From Symsagittifera roscoffensis (lineage: Eukaryota > Xenacoelomorpha > Acoela > Convolutidae), in the NCBI RefSeq assembly GCF_963678635.1, contig NC_087069.1, positions 21,525,527 to 21,589,526 of the forward strand: 64,000 nucleotides of DNA, given 5' to 3'. The translations under genes and the position numbers were made by a program. Below, in pieces: positions 47,773 to 57,705 of the stretch; positions within the stretch are counted from its first letter, which is position 1, and each line of letters begins with the position of its first letter. The notes below the pieces were generated by a model that saw only the letters and a list, made by a program, of their open reading frames with translations, searched no databases and was not told the DNA's origin.

Positions 47773-49555
47773 GATTTGTTTGAGTGTTTCTTTTTTTGTT
47801 AAAATTTTGAGTTTTTTTGGTTCTTGTTGGTTGTAGGTATGGTTAATTGTTTGTGATTGTTGTATGTGAAATGTGTTTGTGGTCTGAAGTGGTATTGTTG
47901 TTAAGGTAAAAGGTCAATATACTTTATTGGTTGATTCCTAGTGTATGTTCTTTCGGAAATTTTGTTGTAATTGTTTTCATTTTTTTTTTGTTTGCTTTTG
48001 ATGGAACATGCTGTTGTAGCTTCAGAACCGCCAAAAAGTCTTTCCTTATTTTTTGGCGTCTATTGATTTTTCTGTTGATCTTAAAGATTTTCGAGATTTC
48101 GTGCGGTTGTTGCGTCAGATTCAGAAATTGTTTTTTGTTTTCGTGAGAAGCGATTCTTCATGATTTGTTTTTGTTTTAAACACGAGTTCTTCGTATTGAT
48201 TGCTTTTCGATCTTTTATGTCCTGTTTTTGATGATGCGGTGCTACTAAACAGTTTTATCCACAATCTCTGATGAGACAATTGCGTAGTTTTATTGCCTCT
48301 TTTTCTGTTAGAAAGGAATTTTGTGTTAGGATGTTTAATTGACACAGAATCCGGGTGATATTTTTCTAGTTCCTATAATGTTAGTTCTTACGCTGTTGTC
48401 GTATTTCCTCGTGTCGTATAGTCGTGGCAAGACATGTTGTGGAGAGAGTATATCGATTCGACAGAATGATGTTTACTGCTCAAAAACGTATGTGGAGTTT
48501 TCTTTATTTAAGTATGATTTAATCTTTTTTAATTGGGGATCGCTATGAGGTCAAGGTTTGGAGACTAGTAAATCAATCCACAATTCAGTTATAATTACAA
48601 CGCGTGTAGATCTGTAGGTACTATTTTAAAGCCAATAGTCACAAAGATTTTTCATAAACCTGGGTCGATTATAGGGTAGGTTTAAAGTGAAAGATGAGTA
48701 ACCGAAGTTCTTCACTGTTTAGCTTAACTAAAACGGTTAGTTTTAAGAAAAGTAAAATTATCGATTAGTCCTGACAAAAAATCAATCGATGTTTGAGTTC
48801 GTTAAACCTTAAAATAAGGGGTTGATTGAAGGTAAAAATGAAAACTGACAAGTGAAAGATTCAAGGAAAAGCTTTGATGATCGGTTTAAAATTTTAGGTT
48901 TGAAAATTTCAGATTTAGGATGAAAGATCGAAGAATAAGCTTTAGCGATCTGAAAAGCGTAATAGTATAAACTTTAGGTAGAAAGGATCCAAGTAAACTT
49001 TTGACGCTCTCGTATTGGAATTAGTTAGTTTCTAATATTTGGATTGTTTCAGAGAACGAAGTGGGGAAACGAGAATCGCTGATGATTCTTATACTTCATC
49101 TAAATAACCTTAATTTTTATACTATTATGTTTTTCTATTTTTCAAAATTTTTTCAAAAAAATTTTGTAATGAAAACTTCTTTTTATGGAAAAATACTGCA
49201 TATTTAAATTTGATAAGATTGATAAAACTTTTTGTCGACATCCAGTTTTTATACTGTATGTTTTAAACTGAACTATGTATTCAAAATTTACGGTTAAAGT
49301 TAACTTTACGTTTCTGTTTTAATGCCGTTTATATAATTTATGTAATTGTCTTCTTCGTCTGCTGCTTTCGCTTTGCGGTGCAGGTTTTGATATGATGGCG
49401 TTTTTCGTTTATCATGTTGGCTTTCGTCTTTCGTATTGGCTCGGCTTGATTAGACTATTGAGACGTGGAAAAAAGCCAATTTAATGTCAATATGTCTTAT
49501 TTGGTTCGAATTTTCCCGGAAACTAAATTAGTGTCGGCTGAGTTTGAGACTCGTT

Positions 49556-49565
49556 GGTCGCACCA
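49556..49565 (-). other. Primer binding site, element C
   Basis: Minus strand reads TGGTGCGACC two bases after the LTR, the same as A and B. Confidence 0.7.
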
Positions 49566-49567
49566 GG

Positions 49568-49929
49568 TGAGTTAAGTCCGGGTGGTCTTCTCATAGAAAA
49601 ACATCAGAGAAGGTATACCGTCTGTTCGTTACGCTATTTTTTTTCGGCCGGATAGGTTGGTACAACTTCTTAGTCTAATTTCGATCCTAGTCTTACTCTT
49701 AAACTTACTAGTCTCAATAGATCCAGTGATATACTAGTTAATGTGAGATTAGAGGAGAGAAGGAATCAACTGTCTCCAATATTTCTAATTCAATCTCTGA
49801 CTGAAACTACGAATAGTTTCAGTTGTACAAAAAATAGTGAGTCTTAGTTATGGATCTAGATTTGTTATAAATACTTTACAGTGACGAATATGAAGACATA
49901 AAGTAAATACTGGTTTTAATCTGGTTCCA
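49568..49929 (-). repeat. Element C 5' LTR
   Basis: 362 bp on the minus strand, starting TGGAACC and ending TAACTCA, with recognisable blocks of the A/B LTR such as CTATCCGGCCGAAAA-like and GACGGTATACC. It keeps a hairpin at 49800-49823 (arms ACTGAAACTA / TAGTTTCAGT, loop TTCG in sense) at the place of the A/B hairpin. The matching 3' LTR was not found. Confidence 0.85.
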
Positions 49930-51015
49930 TTTTTTGGGACAATTTATTATTCTTAAGTTCTAAAAAAACTAAATCTTGGTTTTGCTTGTTTTGGGAGACG
50001 TCACCGACATCAACAGTTGATTTTATAAAATATGTTCTCAAATTTCTTATATATTGATTGAAGTTTAATTAGATGATTTTTTGAGTTTTAATTTAAAATT
50101 GAATATGTTTGATGAAAGCTATGTAAGTTATTATCTTTTACCTACTGGCTTGGCCGCATGCTCCAAAGTTAGTTGCCATACTTTAAACAATTCCATTTAA
50201 CTTTCCCAATGAAAAAAAGCTAGTTTCACAATTGTCATACATGGATAGCTTAATTGTATCTCCTATAGAATTTTTCATTAATGAAAAAGTATGGCTATTA
50301 AAAAAAGTGTTTTTTTTTGAAAAAAAAGATAGTTTTTTTAAATTTTTTTTATGCTGAAGACCGTTCAAAAAAGTGTTCAAAAATTATGTCTTCCTATCCA
50401 ATAGTTCGTGAAAAAACAAGGCTGATCCTTTTTTGAATCCAATTTTGCGTCCAGAAAAACAAAAAGACAAAAAAAAATAACAAAGAAAAACAATTGATTT
50501 CAAGAAATGTTGGTCAATAAACTTCCATATTTTGTCGCAGTGTTTAGTTTTTGAACATAAAACTATTCAAATAAGGTATCAAAAACTGCTAATTTTTAAT
50601 TAAAAAAAAATTTGACTCAGTTTTGAAAGTATGGATTTTGTTTTCATGTCTCAATTTTTTGGGCTTTTTTTGTCTGGATTCAGTGAAATTAAGAAAAAGT
50701 CGACGCTTGCTTGCTGTAAATGGTTGGTATATGCAGCTGCTGCTAGATGAGTTAGCTATCATTATACACAGATATTAATTTTGTACCTGTAGGCACATGT
50801 GGATGTGGATTGATAAAGATACATGGATTTGGATAGTCTCCTTTGGTTTCGTCAAGTGTTATAATAATAATAATAAATTGTTTCCAAACGATATCTAGTT
50901 ACAAAGTTATTTATAAAAAATTTATAAATAGAAACTAGAATCAAATTTGAGAACACCATTAAACCAACACGGCCCGTTTTCAGGTGTCTCATCAGGTGTT
51001 AGTTTGAGAGTAAAT

Positions 51016-51175
51016 AAACCAGCCGAAGTATAAGCCAACCCAAATTGCGCGGAGTATATAATCAAGCCGAAAAGTTACAGCATATGAATGAAACTTGCAT
51101 ACCTGTCGTAACTGTTACTTGTAACGTAACTATTATATAACACTTACTTTGGCTGATTGATACTTCGGCTGGTTT
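51016..51175. mobile_element. Small foldback/MITE element
   Basis: Perfect 16-bp inverted arms AAACCAGCCGAAGTAT (51016-51031) and its complement (51160-51175), with further imperfect pairing inward (AAGCCAA / TTGGCTGA). 160 bp in all. No ORF; no clear target duplication. Confidence 0.5.
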
Positions 51176-51419
51176 TTAGTTCGGCTCTCTTTTATACCAC
51201 TTGTCAGTATTTCCACGTTTTTTATGAGCTCATCTCCAGTTTTTGTTCAATCTCCGACCTCTGGAATGCACTCTTTTGGCCTTTCTATCACTGTCGCGAT
51301 TTGGCCTTTCTATCAATGTCTTTGTATCACCAGTAGTAGTAGTTCTAGTAGTAGTATCACTAGCAAACGTTTTGCTTGCCTTATTCAGATATCGGGTTAC
51401 TACAATTTAGTATTTTCCA

Positions 51420-51480
<61 letters not shown>
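51420..51480. repeat. (TG)n microsatellite
   Basis: About 30 uninterrupted TG dinucleotides. Confidence 0.95.
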
Positions 51481-51481
<1 letters not shown>

Positions 51482-51905
51482 TATCTTAGTCTGGAGAACT
51501 TAAACTTCTAAAAAGAACAAGTGTTTGCAGGGGCATATCTAGGATTTTCTCGAAGGAGGCGGATTTTAAATAAAATTTGAAAATTTTGTCGACCTTTTTT
51601 TAGGTCTACCAAATAGATTTTGTGGGCGCTCCCAAAACAGTATGAAAACACCATTTAAACAAAACAAATTAGCGCCGCATGCAATTTTTCGAAAAAACAG
51701 ATCAACTTTTTTGAAATTTTGGTTTAAAAAATCCCATTGTTTTGGCACTCCCCTTCAAAATTAGTTCATTTTGGCGCCAAAGGCGCCTTAGAAAAATTAA
51801 GGGTTCGTCGGCCGAAAATGGATTTCATAATATTAGACCAAAGGGGGGACCCTTAAGTTTGTGAGGGGTAGAATCCCTGAGGGAGGGGGGAAGGGCGTCC
51901 GCTTC

Positions 51906-52537
51906 TATTACGCTAGCAAAAACTATACACGTCGGACAAAACCCTTGCTAGGAATAAAGGGTCCTTTGTACTTTCTATCTTAGAAAGTAAATCTAAAATT
52001 CGTTGAGAAATATTTTATTAGAAAAGAAGTTAGTATGAATTTACAGCAAGTTGCCTTTTGACTCAATATCTATTTTAACGGTGAGATTAGAGATATTTTT
52101 ACTGAGAGTAGATATTATTTTAGAGATTGGTTGGGGGTGGTTGAAGTGAGTGGTGTTGGTGTTAGAAGAGATATTGTTGGGAATGAATTCCCGTAGTTTT
52201 GAGCTTCTATTTATACTCAGATGGGGAAATCACGCCACTTTTCGTATCAAATGAGAAGTTACTTCTTAACTTCGTATTCTCTATTCGTACATTCGTATTT
52301 TACGAGAAGGAGGTTTCGTATGCTCGTATTTTACGAGAGGAATTGTTAATATTCGCTTTGAATGAGAATAGTCGTTTCAATTCTCAATGCTTAAAACGTT
52401 ATACGAATTATTCCAATAGCATTTCCCTTCCTTTCGCAAGGGAATAAAAACATATTTCTTTTGTGGTGGCGGCGGCGTCACATTTTGTGAACGCAATAAA
52501 ATAATTCATGTTTCTGTTTCTATTTGAAATCAGAACA
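51906..52537 (-). repeat. Element D 3' LTR
   Basis: 632 bp, about 98 percent identical to 57034-57665 by eye. Confidence 0.95.
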
Positions 52538-53191
52538 TATACATCCTCCTATTTGGAGAGGAAAAAAATGAAACTTTCATTTTTAATACTTTCACTTGAA
52601 TAGTGGGGTAATTGTTGATCGATCGAAGCTTTTTCTTTCAATCTCATAAAGTTGGTTCAATAGTTTGTTGGTATTACAGGTAGCATATGTTTTTGAACAA
52701 CTGATACTTTGAGTCAAGCTTGAATGAATATAAACCCATCAGTTACATTTATAAATCAAAATAGAGTTTACACAACCAATGTATTTAACTATAAAATTAA
52801 ATACATCAAAATTATTTGTTTCTCAAAAGTTTGAAGGTTAGTTTTATTCCTTGAACATTCTTTTTCCGAAGTCTCCTTTTTTTTCTGAAGTATGTGAAGT
52901 GGATGTCCATACGCGTAATAAGGGGAGGACTGGTTCATACAAAGGGGGTATTTTTTGTTTTATTTTTGTTTTTTATAAAAGTCAAAATTGTTGAGAAAGG
53001 AAATTAATAGCTATACTACATAGCTATATAAAGCGAAAGAATAAATGTTTAAATGTAAGGATAAATTTTTTACAATTTTCCTTCCAACCGGGCTATAAGT
53101 TGGTGATTTTTTGTTTTCAAATTGTGGGTTTTTTGTGATGGGAAATCTGAGTTAGATTTCAATTTTTGTTGAGAAATTCAGCAGATTTATT
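52538..53191. other. Element D region between 3' LTR and promoter repeat
   Basis: About 650 nt with no ORF. Next to the LTR, the minus strand has a purine run AGGAGGATG that may be the polypurine tract. Nothing else recognised. Confidence 0.35.
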
Positions 53192-53743
53192 TTTTGTAGA
53201 GAGAGAGGAGGTTTTGAATGGAAGATGTGGAATTTGAGCAAGAATGAAAACAACTGTATATCAGTTAGTTTATAAAGGCTGTTTTTGCTTTTTTGCAAAT
53301 CTAAGCTCTGATTGGCCGTTGTTATTGGGCGTCTTTCGGAAGTGACTCTTTTTAAGTCGTAATTCCTTCGCCATTCGTTTTTTAATGTTGTGGTTTTTTC
53401 CACTCTGGTTTAATGTCGTGGTTTTTCCACTTAGTTTTGATTTGTTGAGATATAGCAGTGGAATGATTTTTATTCGTTTATGCTGATGTTAATTTTTAAC
53501 AACTGCATTCCCCTTCCTTATTGGAGGAGGAAAATGGAAAAAAAACATCTCTTCATAAAAGAGGACTAAAAGCAACATCATTTGTTTGCTTTCCGTTTAG
53601 TTTGAACTATCTGTATTTTATCTTCAAAAAAAAAATTTTTCGTCGTCCAGAATGAATTTTATCGATCCCGAAGATAATCTGGTGGACTTCCCGGAGAAGT
53701 TTCTGAACTTACGGGATGAGCTAAATTTCAAACATGAAGCCTT
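53192..53743 (+). repeat. Internal direct repeat of D, complete copy
   Basis: Matches 56493-57016 apart from about 30 bp missing there. It covers the upstream region and first 30 or so codons of the antisense gene, including tandem GTGGTTTTTTCCAC / GTGGTTTTTCCAC hairpins near 53390 and 53420. Confidence 0.85.
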
Positions 53744-54345
53744 GCTGGAGGACAAGGAAGTCGAGAGAAGGGTGGAAATCTACGACGGATTAGTAGAGAA
53801 AGGGGCAAATCTAACGCCCATGGAATTCATGATCTTTATGGACCGGAGTTATGTCTCCAAGTATCCGGTCCTGAATACCGATGAACTATTTGAGCTGGGC
53901 TCAATAAAAAGTAGGTTCTTGGCGAAGAAACTACGGAGCCCATGGAGTGGAAACCATGTGGTTTCACAAGAGACAATGGACTTTTTGTCCTTATTCTTTG
54001 GAGAGGATGTAAGTTTGTTTAACAAAACACCCAATTTTAAAAGTAATAAAAATTTTTTTTAATTCAAGTGGCATGGCAACATAGAAATAGTATATAAATT
54101 TGTTTTAGTTTCAAGAACAATTCTTCAGAAAGCCAGCGGCAGAGGAAGAATTTAGAAAAAAAGTAGAGCTGGATATTATGTTGGAGGAAATATATCAAGC
54201 TTGGTGGCGGCCTTATTCAGCGCTGCAGTTTGCAGTGAGGAGCCTGATTAGGGCCGCTGAAAACTCTTTGGAAAAGATGGCGGCTGTCAAACTAGTGAAA
54301 TCTTACACGGATATTAAGTCTTATATTTATAAAAGTTATTTTTAA
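53652..54345 (+). CDS. Two-exon gene antisense to element D, unknown protein
   Basis: Exon 1 is 53652-54008 (119 codons, ends GAGGAT before GTAAGT). The intron 54009-54108 is 100 nt and ends TGTTTTAG. Exon 2 is 54109-54345 (78 codons plus TAA). Together they make 197 residues. The protein is soluble and charged: an acidic N-terminus (MNFIDPEDNLVDFPEKF), predicted mostly helical, with a WWRPYSALQFAVRSLIR segment in exon 2. AATAAA at 54423 could serve for polyadenylation. Both exons join in phase 0, and codon composition is richer in G+C than neighbouring DNA, which supports real coding. It lies on the strand opposite to the retroelement, tail to tail with the 153-codon ORF. I do not recognise the family. 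The intron could survive only because it is antisense to the element's genomic RNA. Confidence 0.65.
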
Positions 54346-54477
54346 ATCTATTTGTTAAATTGTTATTTTTGGTGTTTTGTGGTTTTATAAAGTAGAAAAA
54401 AGAAAAAAAAAAAAGAAAAGGCCAATAAAAAGAATTTAAAAAATATTTAGTTTGGCCAAATAAATGGTTTAGTGTTT

Positions 54478-54939
54478 TTATTTCTTTTTAAATTTGCCAA
54501 TTAAACTAGATGGAATTGTAGTTCCATAAAAGTTTGTAGGACGATTTGTCCGTTTAGGTTTTTTGGATTCAGAAAGTGATCCAGGTGCGGATCGAGTGTT
54601 CTCATAGAAGCTTTCCTGAGAGCTATGAGGGATATTTTTTCCATCAGTAAAGCTTTCTGATGATTCAGATAAACGAGGGATATCAGGAGGACGGGGAGTA
54701 TTATATTGTGTTGTTATATTTTGGTGGCGGCGGCCAAAGTCATTTGCGAGACTAGTATTAGGACTTATACTGCGGTTAGGTAGGCGGCGGTGGCCATAAC
54801 TACTAGATTGACTAGTTGAAGGATTAGGGGTTTTATCAACAGGATAGGGAGTTGAACTTCGAATAGGTCTAAGATTCTGGTCAATCGCAGTCGCATCGAA
54901 CAAAGTTCTTAGATGCATGGTTTCTCTGCCTGAATCCAA
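54478..54939 (-). CDS. 153-codon ORF downstream of integrase, element D
   Basis: Ser/Pro/Thr/Arg-rich, low complexity (STPYPVDKTPNPSTSQSSSY), with a basic end (LIGKFKKK). It starts 28 nt after the integrase stop, where env or an accessory gene would lie in longer elements. No signal peptide or membrane segment. Unknown. Confidence 0.45.
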   Translation of the reverse strand: MDSGRETMHLRTLFDATAIDQNLRPIRSSTPYPVDKTPNPSTSQSSSYGHRRLPNRSISPNTSLANDFGRRHQNITTQYNTPRPPDIPRLSESSESFTDGKNIPHSSQESFYENTRSAPGSLSESKKPKRTNRPTNFYGTTIPSSLIGKFKKK

Positions 54940-54966
54940 TGATTGTTCTTGTACAATGGTTTTATT

Positions 54967-56497
54967 TTAATCCTCATTTGTAGGGTTATGATCAGTCATT
55001 TGCTGATAACCATTGTTGACTACTGGCCAAAACTGGTATTGTAGATTTTCAACCTGTGTAGATTTATTAAAAGAGTCGATTTGATGATTTGTTATACGAT
55101 CATAAAAATCACTTGAAAACAAATCACTAGAGTACTCTTGTAGTAGCTTGGGCATTTGTTGTTCTTTAGGAAAGTATTCAACAATATGATTGCGGTGGAC
55201 AATCTTTTTTTCGTTAGTGAAATCATTTTGAATTCCGTATGTTACTTCCGTGATTTTTTCAATTACGGTGTAAGGTCCAGATCTCAAATTCAAAAGCTTT
55301 TGACTTTTCAATAGTGGTTTGGATCTATTTTCTAGTAACACTTTTGTGCCTTCTTTTATAGGCCGTCCTAATTTAAAATGATTTCGGAACATGTGGGCCT
55401 TATTAGTGATGCGGCGGCAATGGGTATAGGTGTTACTATAAATCAACTTAAAATCATTTTCCCTTTTTAGTATTTCGGCGGAAATTTGATTTTTTAGAAA
55501 TCTATCTATGGTCTCATTGTTTGACTTATGCTCGGTATGAGCATGATTTTCGAGACCAGCGCAAAATTCAGAGGTACATCTTTTGTTTTGGTCGCGGTAG
55601 AGGCCTAATTTAAGGCTAAGGGGAACCTGAGGTTTTATGCCAAAGACAATCTCATATGGAGTGTAACCTGTACTTGAATTAATGGCGGTGTTATGTGCAA
55701 AAGCAAATTTATTTGTTAATTCAGACCAGTTTCAGCCTGAGGTACTCAAGAAATGTCGAAAGTACTGGGTTAAATGTTTTTTTGTTTTGGACTTCAACTT
55801 TTCCGTTAGTCCAAGGCGGGCGAGTAAGTAGTTCTTGGCCTCAGGGTTATTCCCAATTCAGAGGACCAACGAGCAAAGTCATTACTCATGAATGCACTTC
55901 CATTATCATGAATAATTTGTTGTGGAATACCAAATGTTGTGATGTATTTCTCTAAGAGCTTAATGGTTTCCTTAGAGTCTGCATGGGTGCATGGATAGAC
56001 TTGAAGATATCTAGAGAAGGCATCTATCACAACTAAGCAAAAGTTTTTGCCGTGACTTGATGGTCTGAGTGGACCTTTATGATCAATGTGGATCGTTTTC
56101 ATTGGGATTGTTTCTAATTGTCCCCATTGTTGTAATGGAGCTTCATTCAGGTCTTTTCGTTTTGGCTTATTTTTCTGACATTCTAGGCAATCATGAAGAA
56201 GCATGTTGACCCATTTATAGAGTCCGGGCCAATAGAAATATCTTTTGATTATTTCCAAAGTTTTTGTTTCGCCGTGATGACCGCTAAGAGGATGCTTATG
56301 AGCTAACTCAAAGCAGTTTAGCACTAGGGTGATGGGTAAGCAATTTTTTGGACTCTTAGTATAGTCATCATTGTATTCATTATTACATAGAAGATCATGT
56401 TGGTCTTCAATGAATAATAATTCAAACTGCCTGATATAGGCTTTTAATCCTTTTTCTTCACGATAAGGATTTTTTTGTTTCTTTCTGGGTTATTTTG
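54967..56497 (-). pseudogene. Integrase of element D, broken
   Basis: The frame is open from about 56497 with a linker, then the HHCC zinc finger (HKHPLSGHHG...CLECQKNK). The core has D in HIDHKG, D in IIHDNGSAF and E in WTNGKVEVQN, then the C-terminal LRSGPYTVIEKI GPY module. Lesions: a frameshift near 55815 just before the Glu block, a second shift near 55760, and TGA 55732-55734. Upstream frames of pol end abruptly at the internal repeat, showing that RT and RNase H were deleted at that junction. Confidence 0.85.
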
Positions 56498-57016
56498 TGG
56501 AGAGAGAGGAGGTTTTGAATGGAAGATGTGGTATATCAGTTAGTTTATAAAAGCTGTTTTTGCTTTTTTGCAAATCTAAGCTCTGATTGGCCGTTGTTAT
56601 TCGGCGTCTTTCGGAAGTGACTCTTTTTAAGTCGTAATTCCTTCGCCATTCGTTTTGTAATGTTGTGGTTTTTTCCACTCTGGTTTAATGTCGTGGTTTT
56701 TCCACTTAGTTTTGATTTGTTGAGATATAGCAGTGGAATGATTTTTATTCGTTTATGCTGATGTTAATTTTTAACAACTGCATTCCCCTTCCTTATTGGA
56801 GGAGGAAAATGAAAAAAAAAACATCTCTTCATAAAAGAGGACTAAAAGCAACATCATTTGTTTGCTTTCCGTTTAGTTTGAACTATCTGTATTTTATCTT
56901 CAAAAAAAAATTTTCGTCGTCCAGAATGAATTTTATCGATCCTGAAGATAATCTGGTGGACTTCCCGGAGAAGTTTTTGAACTTACGGGATGAGCTAAAT
57001 CTCAAACATGAAGCCT
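56493..57016 (+). repeat. Internal direct repeat of D, partial copy next to the PBS
   Basis: Second copy of 53192-53743. It includes ATG 56926 and about 30 codons of the antisense gene before running into the PBS. Changes within the codons are mostly silent. Confidence 0.85.
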
Positions 57017-57020
57017 CATT

Positions 57021-57030
57021 GGTTGCACCA
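57021..57030 (-). other. Primer binding site, element D
   Basis: Minus strand TGGTGCAACC three bases inside the 5' LTR; differs by one base from the PBS of A, B and C. Confidence 0.65.
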
Positions 57031-57033
57031 ATT

Positions 57034-57665
57034 TATTACGCTAGCAAAAACTATATACGTAGGACAAAACGCTTGCTAGGAATAAAGGGTCCTTTCTACT
57101 TTCTATCTTAGAAAGTAAATCTAAAGTTCGCTGAGAAATATTTTATTAGAAAAGAAGTTAGTACGAATTTACAGCAAGTTGCCTTTTGACTCAATATCTA
57201 TTTTAACGGTGAGATTAGAGATATTTTTACTGAGAGTAGATATTATTTTAGAGATTGGTTGGGGGTGGTTGAAGAGAGTGGTGTTGGTGTTAGAAGAGAT
57301 ATTGTTGGGAATGAATTCCCGTAGTTTTGAGCTTCTATTTATACTCAGATGGGGAAATCACGCCACTTTTCGTATCAAATGAGAAGTTACTTCTTAACTT
57401 CGTATTCTCTATTCGTACATTCGTATTTTACGAGAAGAAGGTTTCGTATGCTCGTATTTTACAAGAGGAATCGTTAATATTCGCTTTGAATGAGAATAGT
57501 CGTTTCAATTCTCAATGCTTAAAACGTTATACGAATTATTCCAATAGCATTTCCCTTCCTTTTGCAAGGGAATAAAAACATATTTCTTTTGTGGTGGCGG
57601 CGGCGTCACATTTTGTGAACGCAATAAAATAATTCATGTTTCTGTTTCTATTTGAAATCAGAACA
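57034..57665 (-). repeat. Element D 5' LTR
   Basis: 632 bp, direct repeat of 51906-52537. On the element strand it starts TGTTCTGATT. Confidence 0.95.
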
Positions 57666-57705
57666 CTTCGCCCCCCCCCCCCCTAATTCCACCCCTGAGT
57701 GTTTG

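Larger units (their letters stand above)
41737..49929 (-). mobile_element. Element C, right arm: decayed relative of A/B
   Basis: Read on the minus strand from 49929 down: LTR, PBS, leader, gag, RT, RNase H, integrase, post-pol spacer, then the B insertion. No full frame remains. It differs from A/B far more than they do from each other and has many small deletions (8.2 kb here for about 10.4 kb in A). Confidence 0.9.
49930..51527. other. Intergenic DNA left of the MITE/D nest
   Basis: AT-rich with homopolymer runs. It holds a foldback element (51016-51175), short ATAATA and AGTAGT repeats, and a TG microsatellite. No gene is supported. Confidence 0.5.
51906..57665 (-). mobile_element. Element D: non-autonomous Ty3/gypsy-type LTR element
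   Basis: 632-bp LTRs (51906-52537, 57034-57665) flanked by CTTC (51902-51905, 57666-57669). Minus-strand order: 5' LTR, PBS TGGTGCAACC, a copy of part of the antisense gene's 5' region, integrase, a 153-codon ORF, the antisense two-exon gene, 3' LTR. Gag, protease, RT and RNase H are missing. LTR ends on the element strand are TG...TA. About 13 mismatches between LTRs by eye. Since LTRs, PBS and TSD are intact around the deletion, it probably moved in this form using proteins of a relative. Confidence 0.9.
51528..57697. mobile_element. hAT-like MITE split by element D
   Basis: Ends CAGGGGCATATCT (51528) and CCACCCCTG (to 57697) are flanked by the 8-bp duplication AGTGTTTG (51520-51527, 57698-57705), the length expected for hAT elements. 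Without D it is about 406 bp. No ORF. The middle is shared with 20400-20639 and, inverted, with 61152-61589. Confidence 0.8.

Noticed and set aside
52199-52447. 82-codon plus-strand frame in both D LTRs (also 57327-57575)
   Set aside because: Located wholly in LTRs and opposite to element transcription; two nearly identical copies are expected of LTRs and say nothing about coding.
53152-53403. Minus-strand frames in the D internal repeat (also 56490-56678)
   Set aside because: Lie in the upstream region of the antisense gene; the two copies disagree in frame length because of an indel.
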